Of a stretch of 32,281 bases of DNA, positions 11,641-22,400 are shown piece after piece. The position numbers were made by a program, and so were the translations under genes. Positions within the stretch are counted from its first letter, which is position 1. Each line of letters begins with the position of its first letter. Source of the stretch: Haplomitrium mnioides (taxonomy: Eukaryota; Marchantiophyta; Haplomitriopsida; Calobryales); contig JBNGIS010006338.1 of NCBI GenBank assembly GCA_049999725.1, positions 1 to 32,281 on the forward strand, given 5' to 3'. Under the pieces are notes generated by a model. That model worked only from the letters and a program-made list of their open reading frames with translations, searched no databases and was not told the DNA's origin.

Positions 11641-12757
11641 ACACTCTAGTCCCCACTGGAACAACTGATCCTTCTTCAACAATTCTGTCAAAGGAGTAGC
11701 AATCCAGACGTACTCTTCAATAAATCTACAATAATACCCTATTGCCTCCAAAAACTCTCTAACCATTGTCACATTGGTAGGGACAAGAATAGACTGAATA
11801 ACTTTAACCTTATCAACATCAACTTCTATCCCTCTGCGTGATACTCTATGACCTAACAAAATTCCTTCTTTCACTGCCAAGAAACATTTCTCAAGATGAA
11901 GACCTAAACCCCCCATCTACACTGCTCAAAAGTTTTCCTCAGATGTTCAGGGTGGTCTTCCTGCTTACCATACACACAAAAATCATCTAGAAAAATTTCT
12001 ATAAACTCCCTCAGATAAGGTTTGAAGATATTCGTCATTGGCCGCTGAAATGTCGCAGGTGCATTGCAAAGTCCAAACAACATGACGTTATATGCAAACG
12101 ACATGACGTTATAGTACCCCAATCCGTCGTAAAGGTTGTTTTCTCTTGGTCTGAAGGATGGATACTAATCTGATTATACCCTGAAAACCCATCTAAGAAA
12201 GAATAACATTCGTTTCCTGCCACCTGATCTAAAATAGTATCATTAAATGGCAGTGGATAAAAATCTTTCTTAGTTGCAAAATTCAACCGTCGAAAATCCT
12301 GACAGACTCTAATTTTTTGATTCTTCTTCATAACAATCACTATAGGAGACACCCACTCACTATAAAGGACTAGATAAATGAAATTTACCTTTAATAACTT
12401 CTCCAGCTCCTCTTTAACCAACAAAGAATACTTTGGGTTAAGGCGGTATTGCCTTTGCCTTACTGGAACGACATCCTCGTTAAGATAGATTCGATGCTCA
12501 CACAATTCTGGAGGCACTCCTCTCAGGTCTTCATAAGACCAAGCAAATACGTCCAGATTATCGTGCAATAATTTCTCGTATTTCCGCACTTCTGATTCTG
12601 ACAAATCGCCAGATATCAATAATTCTCTTTTGTCTGTATCAGTTCCCCCAACCTTCAATGGAACGTACTGCTGAGCACTGACAATCTTTTCAGGTTTCAA
12701 CTTCTCGAGAAGAATTTCTGGGTCTTTTTCGGAAGGGAAAGGAAACAGAGCCATCAT
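11640..12757 (-). pseudogene. Ty3/Gypsy reverse transcriptase (decayed, two frameshifts)
   Basis: The N-terminal piece (12757-12035) includes VFAWSYEDLRGVPPELCEH, VCQDFRRLN and FLDGFSGYNQI, the last two being conserved RT fingers/palm motifs. The frame changes near 12110 next to a 21-bp imperfect tandem duplication (12081-12113). The next piece (12122-11904) has LFGLCNAPATFQR and EIFLDDFCVYG, the FLDD being the F/YxDD catalytic site. A second frameshift near 11905-11920 leads to the thumb/connection piece (11916-11638; EKCFLAVKEGILLGHRVS, AIGYYCRFIEEY). It would copy the element RNA into DNA using tRNA-Asp as primer. The frameshifts mean no continuous product. Confidence 0.94.
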
Positions 12758-13100
12758 ATCAACAACTTGATCTTTGGTTCACTTTGACTCCATACTATAA
12801 ATTCCTCATCTATAACCCTTCGACAAATCCACTTCTTGCTTGAACTTCTACACAAAAATCTTCTTCCAACCTCAAAAAAGACGTAATCACCTTCTTCTGA
12901 GTTGGCTCAACCCTTAATTCATTCAAAACTTCTCGACTATATTAAGATTCTGAACTTTCATATCTATCCGAAAAGTCAGAAGTATATTCAGTCAAAGACT
13001 GGATTTCACCTTGATATGCTGGTTGAATCCAGGGAAGCACAACCCTTGGCTTCCTCCTAAATCAAACCTCTTTTCGACCCCAATCTTCTATAACTTTTGC
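12758..13100 (-). pseudogene. Protease-RT linker of the polyprotein (decayed)
   Basis: This 343-bp stretch continues the frame of the protease downstream of its TAA at 13101. It can be read with little interruption as AKVIEDWGRKEV, then RRKPRVVLPWIQPAYQGEI and EYTSDFSDRYESSES, broken by TGA, TAA and TAG codons. The acidic and charged composition fits a linker before RT. I recognise no catalytic motif. It is kept separate because the frame here is broken several times within 343 bp. Confidence 0.65.
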
Positions 13101-15923
13101 TTAGTACAGCCAAGGCTGTCCCAACAATACCATATATGTCGACCTGGATTTTGGATCAATTACTGTATAATCTAGTACAAAAACTTTCCCACCAATTATT
13201 GTACTAATACCAGTCAAAACGCCCTCTGGTATCAACCTCCTTTGGTCTGCCAACCGCAGAACCTGTGGAGTCTTTTCTAAATTAGTAAGACCTAAAGCCT
13301 GTGCAGTTTCTAATACCATAATGTTTTTACCAGAACCCCTGTCCATTGGCACATCCTTCAAATAACAGCCATTAATTAGGATTTCAATCTTTGGAGGTCC
13401 ATAGTCAGAAGGAAAATCTACTTTCAGAGAAGAATAAGGTACCTCTGTACCAATATCCATTAACTCAGAAAAATTGTGCACAGGAGGTAAAGAATATCTC
13501 CTCCTTCGAGCAGATGACAACCCCCTCAAACGTTTTCTTTGTGGAGCATATAATTCAAGGACTTGCTCAACTGTAATGTTAGCCATTCTACCCCTAAGAT
13601 CCCGGGCTATATTATACCCCCTCTCCTTTTCATCTACCTTTACTGCTGAAAAGTCCCCAGGCAATGCTGGCTTACTCTCTTCTGTCTTCAAGCCAGGAGC
13701 AAAGTGAACTCTTCGCTCTTCCTCCTGTTCTTCAATAGCTGCCTTGGCTTTATCAATCTGTTTTTGCAGGTCTTGGCAAACTTCTTCCTTAATATCTTTA
13801 ACAGTACTGTAATACCTAGGATCATATCGATCATAGTCAGGGTCCTTAACATCTGGCAATATACGGGTATCTTGTTGAACTGGTTGGTGAGTTTTCTCCT
13901 CTTTACTTTTCAACAGGTCTTTCTCTTTTCTGAGACTTTGTTGGCCCCTGGTGCGTACTTTGTAACAATCAACATTGTCCGCATCAGTTTCCACTAGTCT
14001 CAACTGCTCTTCTGGAGGGGAAACATTGGTTTCCACGTATTTTACTAACATCTTGGTGGCTGGTGGTTCTGGACATTCTGCTTCCGTATGGATGCTCTTT
14101 CTACAATTAGCACATAGAGGCACGTACCCTAATTGCTTCCTAGGATTCGGACACGCATTAGCGAAATGTTCCAGACTACCACAGTTATAACAACCTGTAA
14201 ATCTCACGCCCCTTCCATGGGCTGTAATACCTTGTCCCATCGGAACCCCACTCATTGGTTGTCCCACTGGAAATACCGGTTGAGAAGATGGATACACACG
14301 CTCCATTGGTCGGCCCCTACCTTGCTGTACTGTATAACAAGGCTGGCTGGGATCCCACATGGAATACTCCTCCTGCCCGTCTTCTACCCAATATCCTCCT
14401 GTACTGACGAATGTAGCATTGGCGGGATACCAACACTCTGGCTCTATATGCCCTTTCTTTTTACATCTAGTACACCACATGTTAGCACGCTGCTTAGGAA
14501 TTGTTCTCCTTTTTGCCTGCTTAGCAGCTTGCCTAACTACCAATCTCTCCATCTCTCTGGTAAGCTGGTCCACTACCTGCTTACCCAGACAAGTACTTGA
14601 TTTCTTCTTTGAAGACTTTTTCTTCTCTCGCTCAGATTCAGAGGAAGTAAGGGATTCTGTCATGGATTCCTCACTGGATTCAGAGTCTGAAGAACTAGAA
14701 GAAGTTTCCCTCTTCTTTCCTTTCTTCTTTCCCTTAACCTTCTTATCTCTTTTCCTCCTTCTCCTACCTTTACTAGAATTAGATGACTCAGAGGATGAGG
14801 AAGAACCTTTTTCCACTAGCTGGGCTGTCTCATACACTTCCGCCGCAGCTACTTCTGCAACTAGTGTAGCTGCTCCCATCTGATGTACATAACGGCTTTC
14901 CTTCTTACTCAGCCCTTTTAGGTACCACTCTAGTTCAACTAGGGGACTGCTAGGCATAGCTAGTTTCTGTTGCATCAACTTAAAACGCTGGGTATACCGC
15001 CTCACAGATTCTCTCTTTCTCTTTTTAATCTTTGACAACTTCGTGAGCAATCTGGTAGAGTATGCTGCTCCCCTGAGCTCAGTTATTAAGGCATCTCTAA
15101 AAGCAATCTAGGTTGGGTAGATTATTGTTAAACTGGTGTACCAGTCTTGTGCCTTCCCTCCAAGTAACGCTTTGATCATTCTAAGACGATCAAAGTCATT
15201 ATCTTCGTTATTAGCTTGACTAATACTCTCAAATTGTTTCACCTAGGCATCTACATCCTCCCCTCTTTTCCCTTTAAATACCTTATACTTCATTCTAGTC
15301 TTGCCTAAAGAACCTCCAACTGCTGGTCCTGGTCCTGACATCTTAACACTTCCGGTTACTGGTTGAAAAACAGGTGTCACTAACACAGGTGAAATTACAG
15401 GACTACTGCTCACACTGGAACTAGTATTCCCTACTGGAAAACTATCTACTGGATTTGAACTAGGTATATCTACACTGACTATAGATTTCGGCAATAACAT
15501 GGAAAAAGGAATTTCAATGCTAGGAGAATTACTAGAATTTCTCTGAAACAAGTTTGTCCTATTAACTGGAGCTAACTGCTCTTCTGCTACTGTAGGGCCT
15601 GCAAATACTGAACCGACAGCCTGTAAAAACAAAGGTCTAGTAGAAGAACTAGTCTCGCCCACCTCTCTATTTCTATGGATGTTGGATGTGTATGGAGGTG
15701 TCCCAGTTCTAAGCTCTTGAACTAGACTACTGAAAAGAACACTCCTTTCTTCACTACTTATATGTCCTAACCAACGGTTTTCTAACAGTTGTCTAGACTC
15801 TCGACGAGCTTCCCAATACTGGAGATTAGCTGCAGCTCGCTTCAGCAACCTCTCTTCTCTTGCCTGGTTCTGATCGTCTCTCACTCTGTTCTCATCAGGG
15901 TCTGATTCAGTGGACTGCCGCAT
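13101..15923 (-). pseudogene. Ty3/Gypsy gag and aspartic protease (decayed)
   Basis: Two open pieces (15923-15243 and 15050-13101) share one frame and are separated by TAG codons at 15243 and 15108. The intervening 60 codons read as a gag capsid-like stretch (WYTSL, FRDALITELRGAAYS). The second piece, 649 codons, has a serine/lysine-rich segment (about 80-150). Three CCHC-like knuckles follow: CTRCKKKGHIEPEC (about 192), CYNCGSLEHFANAC (about 286) and CANCRKSIHTEAEC (about 312). A retropepsin-like domain then appears near residue 566 (PMDRGSGKNIM) and ends in VLLGQPWL. Family members carry D-T/S/G-G at the active site; here an arginine follows the aspartate, which probably inactivates it. Both stops are explained by TGG to TAG. 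The start at 15923 is the first ATG of the frame. Confidence 0.9.
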
Positions 15924-16225
15924 GACCTTTTTAATCCATTATTTTCATGGACCTCATATGGCATATACATCTGAAAACAAGGGTATCACATAAATGACCA
16001 AATCACAAATCCTTGGGTACAGTCTGGCTTTTCTATATTTCAGCTTCCTTGGCCTAGGAATCCTATAACCAGCACTCTCCTGCTCCCACAACAATGGTCA
16101 ACTACTGTGATTCCTACCCTTCAACCATCCAGAACCTCTTCTATCTCGAATTCAGAAGGACTCTCCCTTGGTCCCTTCTCTTCTCTCAATTGATCTCCAA
16201 AGACAATTACAGAAACTAATGTTAC
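15924..16225 (-). other. Untranslated leader of the retrotransposon
   Basis: About 300 bp between the primer-binding site and the gag start on the minus strand. I see no open frame, repeat or recognisable structure. By position it would carry the RNA packaging signal. Confidence 0.6.
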
Positions 16226-16243
16226 TCCTCGGCAACGGCGCCA
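16226..16243 (-). promoter_or_regulatory. Primer-binding site, complementary to tRNA-Asp
   Basis: The plus strand reads TCCTCGGCAACGGCGCCA, which matches the 3' end of plant tRNA-Asp(GTC), remembered as TCCCCGGCAACGGCGCCA, at 17 of 18 positions including the CCA. It lies eight bases inside the LTR boundary at 16252, where minus-strand DNA synthesis would begin. It fixes the element's orientation independently of the coding regions. Confidence 0.92.
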
Positions 16244-16251
16244 CGAAATCG

Positions 16252-19153
16252 TGTTGCAGCCCTCTTTGGAGTATCCAAATCAAACTATGTTGATAATGTA
16301 TCGAACCCACATGGAGTAACGCATTTCTGTACTATCTTTATGATTTTTTGTCACTTTCAGCTTTTAAAGGAAAATTGAACCCAAAACCTCCCATATCAGT
16401 CCTTCTTGGACCTGATCCAGCTTAATCTCACCGTTCACTCTCAACTTCTACAACGACCAGCAGACCCCTGCCTGCTACTCGTTACCACCTACTAATTCTG
16501 GAATCTAATGCAGCATTTTTAGATCAGCCAAATTAATCTACCGAATGCATCAACCAACAAACTTTAAGTTTAGGAAAAAGGATGCCTTCATACTTAAATT
16601 AGCATATGAAATTTAAATGCAACCTCCACTCTTCCTACACACTCTTCGTTGGTACACTCTCATAGACCAATTCACCAAACTATTCAGAAATCAAAAGGAC
16701 CACAAAACCATAATAAGGAAGCCACCCAAGTACTCCCCTAGCATGCCCTTCACGCTATTCGACTTGTCTCTCACTCTTGATCACCGCACAGATTGCTGAT
16801 TCTTCATCCACAATCACATTCCACGTTTGATCTCAACAAATGTTCTCAAATACAACTGCCACCAGTACTCAAGCAACAGGAGGCTCTTCAAAAGAAAAAT
16901 CGAAACTTTATAGAATGAAGAGAATAAAATGATACATTCATGTCCATCCCCGAGGAAATGCACCCAGCCTACTGGACTTATGCTTCCTCGCAACTAACTC
17001 TACCTAACAACTAACTCAACAACTAACTATAGTAATCTAACTACTGCTAGTAAGAAAAATTAATTCATGTAATTACTACTAACACTAGCCTAGCTAATCA
17101 CATAATTCTAACTACACTACTCTATCTATCTTGCTAAAGACAATCCTTTTTACCACACGCTCCTAAATCACGAGCCTCTTCGGTTTCTTGAAATGAACTA
17201 GAATTCCCTAGTTCACCCCTGTAAACGTCTTCCCTTTAAACTCCTCCCTCAGAGCAAAACAAACTAACTCTAACTCCCCTCGCCATTAGAACAAAAACTC
17301 TCAATAACTCTTATGAAGAGAGTCAACCTCTCTCACTAACTTACTAACTTTCCAACATCTTCTGCACACTTCGATTGAGAACTGTATCGACGACATCTCA
17401 ATGCTTCGACCACTTGTTCCTCCATTTCTTCGCCTCGCTTGATATAGGAACCATTCACACTTCTCTTTGTGACAAACATCCCATCCTTTTGTTATAAGAA
17501 CGCCGAATAACTCCCGCACGAAACTCTTCTTAAACAAATGATGCAGAATGTGCTCCTTCAAATCAGAACTCCTTCGTCGCACAGCTCGATCATTCGCGAA
17601 TTCCTCTTCTTCAACTTGATTCCTACACATCACACAACAATTTACACTGACAATCAATCTCTCGTTAGAAAAACTCTTCATCACAACCAGTCGATGGTCA
17701 GCCAAAGAATGCCACGCAAGGATCTTCCTCTGCAGGACTCCTCTCCTCACAGAACTATCCGGAAAGATTAATTCGATCTTTTGAAATCAACCGCTTCAAT
17801 CTTCCTTATCTCTCCGTTGCTCCATATCTGATACATATTCCTTCACAGTTCCCCACATCTGATCCCCACACGGAACCATTTTAACCAGTCTCCCCACTTA
17901 GGTTGGCTAATCGGAACCAACTTAAGTGGGGTTCCCCACTACGGAAGGTTCAGTTCGGTTGCAATCCACGTAACTACAGACACTTGATATAAGAACAGCG
18001 GAATCGTCGTAGCAACGTAACAAGAGAACCACTTTGGAACAACGGACCCATTTCCCCGTCGTAACCTCTTCGTAACCTCGGAATAACAGAACCACGGAAC
18101 CATGGACTCGTCGTAATCTCTTCGTAACCTCGGAGTAACGGAACCATAGAACCACGGACCCGTCGTAATCTCTTCGTAACCTCGGAACAACGGAACCACG
18201 GACCACAGACCTGTCGTAATCTCTTCGTAACCTCGGAATAACGGAACCACGGAACCACGGACCCGTCGTAATCTGCAGATCACGTCTCCAAGTCTTCACT
18301 CCTCTCCTGCTGCGCCAATTCCATTACGATTCTTCCGTCATCGCTTGATTTCCCTTCTTAATGAATTTCATGGCACAACTTCTCCTGCTCTGATTTTCAC
18401 TTCTTAAAGAATTTCTTGCTCTCAATTAAGCAATCCACCCCAGATTTCCTCCCTGCAAAGGCCAATTTCTCCTTCCAAATAGAAACGCTTTCTTCGCAAG
18501 TGGAAATTCTCGCAGGTGAACCTCATCGTAAAATCATATTCTGCCTCATATCATATCTCGCAGAGATCTTCTTCATCAGAACAACTCTTTGATGGCGACA
18601 TTCCCCGGAAAGCTTCCTCCAACTGTATCTTTGGCGGAAGAACCTTCCAAAGAGCTCGCACAGTATAGATATTTACGCCGAAATCTCCACCGCAACTAAC
18701 TGATCCCTTCTGCAACAATCGCAAACTCAATCCTACTAACGATTCAGCTTGTCACACATAAGAACCAATTTGTCATTAATAATTCCTTCGTGCAATCATC
18801 CAACATTCTTCAAATTCACAGAATCCCACGCAGATCAATTCCTTACCTTTGCTACATAACATTTCCAAACTCTTTCAAACGACAGCTTCCTATTTAATAA
18901 AAATAAATAAATAAACAATATTCAGTACCCAACTACAAATGCTCTTACCTGACCTTGCCCTTGTCACTTCCCCTGCAACAGGACAAAGTTATCACAACAC
19001 AACAAAACAAACAACAAAAAAACACAACAATCCTCCTGACAGGACTGGATTACTCCCTTCTTCAGCCTCATCACCTTCCTAAACCATATTTAGTCACACT
19101 TCAGCTATCTTTAGATCATTTTCCATTTCTTACCCCTGAAGTGTACTCTCACA
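16252..19153 (-). repeat. 5' LTR of the retrotransposon
   Basis: Direct repeat of 6914-9824, bounded by TGTTGCAGCCC and CTCTCACA. It carries the promoter copy of the LTR for minus-strand transcription, though I could not place a TATA box with confidence. It has small indels relative to the other LTR, for example three extra bases near 16700. The first bases right of it, from 19154, belong to a DUF7869 pseudogene. Confidence 0.95.
18040..18275. repeat. ~52-bp tandem repeats inside the 5' LTR
   Basis: Counterpart of the array at 8690-8945, with CGTCGTAATCTCTTCGTAAC units near 18109, 18161, 18211 (CTGTCG variant) and 18263, spaced about 52 bp. Unit-level differences from the other LTR show the array has drifted since insertion. 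Confidence 0.85.
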
Positions 19154-20312
19154 ATTTGTTTAAGATGACTTGAATGTTTTAAGCACTTGAGGTTATGTTT
19201 TGAAGTTACAAGTATCAACATACGCTTTATTGAACTACTTTTATGTCCTTTGTGCTTTGCGATGATGTAGTCAAATATAACCGCCAACTGTTTCTTCATC
19301 GTGACCAACAAATGGAAGAAAGAACAAAACTTGCAAACCATCGAAGAAAGTGTTATGCTGATGATCAAAAGTACTTGGGAATTGTCATTGATGGAATGGA
19401 TTAGAAGAAAACTGCTATTCTACACTGGCCTTTGCTACCAAAAAACATTGATAAAGATTGTTTGGCGGGTGTGCATGTTGTCGGAAACTTGAGAAGCAAT
19501 TCTAATTTGATAGTTACTATGTTCAACAAAATATTATGTGACTTTAAAGGCCCGCTAACTCCAACTTTGTGTCTTTAGTTGGACAACACGACATGAGAGA
19601 ATAAGAATTCTATCTTATTTGGATGTCTTAGTCTTCTTATTGCCAAAAACGTTTTTTGAAAAATCAAGGTGGGATTTCTCATGGTTGGCTACACTCATGA
19701 TCACATTGATTGAATGTTGAGCCGATTCTCAAAACGTTTGAAATGTGTCAAAGCTTTCACAATTATGAGTCTTAGCTAGGCACTTCAATTATCCTATAAT
19801 CTAAAACCTAAGGTAACTCTTTTGTTGGAAACTTGGGATTTCAAAATGTTTCTAAAGCAATGTCCCTCTCTGGTTCAAAGGATATATGATATTACCTTTA
19901 ATCAACAATTCAAGTTCTAGTTAAATGGTTTTAATGCAAAGATTTGGAGCAAACAGTTTTCAACAAATGAATTTTGGTTACCTGCAGATGGTATTTGTCA
20001 ACTCAAGTGCCTACCTAAAGTCGACAGAGAAATTTTGAGTTCAATTTTGATTTCTCTCAAGGCATATTCTGAAATCAAACAATCTCAAAAGGAAGAAAGA
20101 GAAGTTGATATCGAGAAAGTGGTATTTTCAATAAGTGACAATATAAGTAAGAATTGCTACAAGTTCTTTACAAATTTTGATATTCAATGGTGGAATGACT
20201 TTTTTCTTGCCCAACAAGAGATTGCGACCTACATCTTTGAAAAAAAAAAAGACGAGGACTCAAAGAAAAATTTACCTTTCCACCTTCACAACTTGTTGAA
20301 GCTACCAAAAAC
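19154..20312 (+). pseudogene. DUF7869-type transposase-like pseudogene, copy 3 (internally deleted)
   Basis: The plus-strand frame is readable across about 380 codons but has many stops. In order: FLHRDQQMEERTKLANHRRK; YLGIVIDGMD at about 19371-19400; HWPLLPKNIDKD; LAGVHVVGNLRS; an LDNTT then ENKNSILFG stretch; GFLMVGYTHDHID at about 19669-19710; and ETWDFKMFLKQCPSLVQR. The DGMD, LDN...ENKN and GHTHxxID order is the DUF7869 pattern. The final open part is 20035-20312. At about 20290-20312 the gene joins the subterminal transposon sequence directly, so the BAH-like tail and the 3' flank present in copy 1 (about 2.2 kb) are missing. Comparison with copies 1 and 4 shows stops where they have Q or E codons. 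The 5' side is cut by the LTR element. Confidence 0.72.
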
Positions 20313-20451
20313 AAACCTCAAAAACTCATGTACTTTTTGCTTTTAAAAAATAACGTTGTTTTTACCTTTTTGAGCTAAAAAACCACAATTTTTCCAATAA
20401 AAAAGGTTCTTGTTTTGAGTAGCTTGTTCTTGGTTCAAAATAACGGTTGTT
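20300..20451 (+). mobile_element. Terminus of DUF7869 element copy 3
   Basis: It matches 50-205, with AAAAACTCATGTACTTTTTG near 20319, TTGAGTAGCTTGTTCTTGGT near 20415, and an ending in TTCAAAATAACGGTTGTT at 20451. It has the same orientation as the left-edge end and the opposite orientation to those at 3339, 22309, 24796 and 29230. Confidence 0.65.
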
Positions 20452-20805
20452 AGGTCTAGATGTGACATAACCATCTAGTGTAGGACATGAGGCAAATGCA
20501 TCTTGCGAAGCATCCTTAACTAACATGGACGTCTGTACGTGCCACAACCTCTATTTACTTCCACTCACAAGAATTACCTCACGTGACGACAATGATCTTG
20601 GCCTTGTAACCTTTGAAGACACCTCATCAATAGAAGGAATCTCAGCTATATGTGCATTCCCTTCCAACAAGTCGAAATGGTTGGTGATAACCTCAGAATA
20701 TGCTGACAACACCATAGGCTGTGATAAGGCAAGGATCAAGCCAAAGCCATTGCTTATGCGCCATCTAGGTCGGTGAAAGTTTTTCATGTTCTGAAAATAG
20801 TGCAT
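20362..20805 (-). pseudogene. Unrecognised decayed coding segment
   Basis: Two minus-strand open pieces (20805-20551 and 20547-20362) are in the same frame and separated by one TAG, so together they read about 145 codons. The fraction that overlaps the transposon end (below about 20451) is probably chance. Visible strings include PRWRISNGFGLILALSQPMV, ITNHFDLLEGNAHIAEIPS and KVTRPRSLSSREVILVSGSK. I do not recognise the family. The piece lies head to head with the next segment, which starts about 35 bp away on the other strand. It could be a fragment of a host gene or of another mobile element. Confidence 0.35.
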
Positions 20806-20837
20806 GATTTGAGGAAGTATCTACAATGCAGAGAATT

Positions 20838-22300
20838 ATAGGGGTTCTTTGGAAGAATGTGGGAACTTGATATTAGTGCAGTCTTTCGAAACAAAGAAAT
20901 TACACAAATCAATGTTATAGATGGGGATGCTCTTTTGCTTATGAGGAAGAATTTGTTGCCCTTTACGGAGGAAGTTCTTTAAAAGATTTACATTTTCCAA
21001 GTGGTGGATTGTTCACAGCGGATGCTTAAAGGAGATGAACATCTTGCCTATCTGGCATTGAATCCAAGCGTAGCTAGTGATGGGTTCAAAATTCAAGAAC
21101 TTAAAGATCCTCTGCTACAAGAATTTATCGAGTTGTTTGAATATATTTTGTTCCAACCAAAGTTCAAATATGTTAGTAAGCCATAGTTGATTTTGCTATT
21201 AAATTCTTGGAGGGGCCACACCAAGAGGGTGGCTGGGTTTATAAAGGGAAAGATTACACACTATTTTAAGCAATCATGGGAGAGGAACCCAATAATATGG
21301 TTTGCACTATTTCTATTACATAAATTGGAAGCTTGTGGTCTATGGAATGATGAAGAATGATGGCTGATTGAGAAGGAGAGAAGAACAATATCAGAAGAGA
21401 CATTGTAGATGGATGGAAGTATAATTGAACAACCTTATCTAAAGCCAGTTAAGTGAGCTTAGACTGAACATAAGAGGACATGAGCTCTTCGAGCGAGGCC
21501 TACAATTGTTGTTATTCCAAATGGACAAAAAGCCTCAACTTACCCTATTGTCTATAGAAAACCCAATGGAAATGATGCATTTGAAATGGTGGATTGGAAA
21601 GTAGAGGGTGCACATGAAGGAAATTATGAAAGAAATTCTCAAGCGGATGGATGCCACTCGGGAAAACTTATGGCAAGTTGTCGAAGAGCTTAATAAACAA
21701 AGAGCTTTGGAAGTACCTCAGGTGTCTGTCTAAGCAAGTGGAAGGGAAGAACAAAATGTTGATGTTGAAGTGATTGCATCCAAAGCAATGGTGGAAGTGC
21801 AAGAAGTTGTCCAACCCACTATGACAAGAAGAGAAGAAGTTTGGGTCAAAGAAACTGAAGCAGTAGTGCATAATGGAGTGCAAATTAGAGATGAAAGAGA
21901 GGCCGCTGAGGTGGCAGAGAAGCTCCGATTGGATGAAGGGACATTTCGCACTAAAGAAGGAGCCAAGAGAGTGAAAGAGGATACCGAGTCTCATGACAAT
22001 GATTGGCAAGAAGGAATTTGGAGATTATCACGTCAGATGAAGATCTGAGAAATCTGATTGGAGAATACAATCTTGCACGAAAGAGGAGAAAGTAGTGCCT
22101 TGCCACTTGGAATGACAAAACTCTCCAACAATTGATTATTGATGTGGCAAAAGCAAACTAGAAGGCGGCCTAAGTTCAAGATTAAATGGCCGCTCTAGAG
22201 GAAAAGCAAAAGAGAGAAGAAGTTGAGGATATTTTGGATAGTAAAGTTATAGAAGATTCGAAAAATGACTAGCAGAGTAGTACTCCAAATTGGTGGGAGT
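20838..22300 (+). pseudogene. Unrecognised decayed gene with charged, coiled-coil-like C-terminal half
   Basis: Reading the plus strand through several in-frame stops and a few frame changes gives about 480 codons of protein-like sequence. It begins WELDISAVFRNKEITQINV, then DGDALLLMRKNLLPFTEEVL, DCSQRMLKGDEHLAYLALNP, SWRGHTKRVAGFIKGKITHY and NPIIWFALFLLHKLEACGLW, then RARPTIVVIPNGQKASTYP. The second half is rich in E, K and R (about 21610-22260) with heptad-like spacing (REEVWVKETEAVV; AALEEKQKREEVEDILDSK). The open piece at 21770-22048 is part of it. I recognise no domain. It ends within 10-20 bp of the transposon terminus at 22309. It may be a gene carried by a transposon or a captured host gene. 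Confidence 0.45.
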
Positions 22301-22308
22301 TAAGAGTT

Positions 22309-22400
22309 AAACAATCGCTTCTTTGAACTAAGAACCGCTACTGAGTTCTTGTTTTATTTAGTGTTTGGAAAAACCAATTTTCAAATTTTAGCATAAAAAT
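22309..22400 (-). mobile_element. Terminus of methyltransferase-bearing element, copy I
   Basis: Starts AAACAATCGCTTCTTTGAAC and continues with TAAGAACCGCTACTGAGTTC. It is a decayed version of the terminal core CTACTTTGAACCAAGAAC shared with the DUF7869 elements. From here to about 24795 the sequence aligns with 24796-27500. Confidence 0.6.

Larger units (their letters stand above)
6914..19153 (-). mobile_element. Ty3/Gypsy LTR retrotransposon, 12.2 kb, non-chromodomain (Athila/Tat-like)
   Basis: Two direct LTRs bound a 6.4-kb interior with a tRNA-Asp primer-binding site next to the right LTR and a polypurine tract next to the left LTR, so transcription runs on the minus strand. Gene order is gag, protease, reverse transcriptase, RNase H, integrase, which defines Ty3/Gypsy. 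The integrase C terminus ends after a GPY/F-like RWSGPYIV segment with no chromodomain, which with the tRNA-Asp primer and long LTRs suggests the Athila/Tat (non-chromovirus) side. All genes are broken. The bases beside the element, AAGTC on the left and ATTTG on the right, do not form a target-site duplication. The two flanks are inverted copies of the same pseudogene. LTR divergence was 13 differences in about the first 270 bp by eye (about 5%). Confidence 0.95.

Noticed and set aside
13391-14883. Plus-strand open frames opposite gag/protease, one rich in leucine, serine and phenylalanine
   Set aside because: Antisense shadows of the gag frame; the hydrophobic runs are complements of the Lys/Glu/Ser-rich codons.
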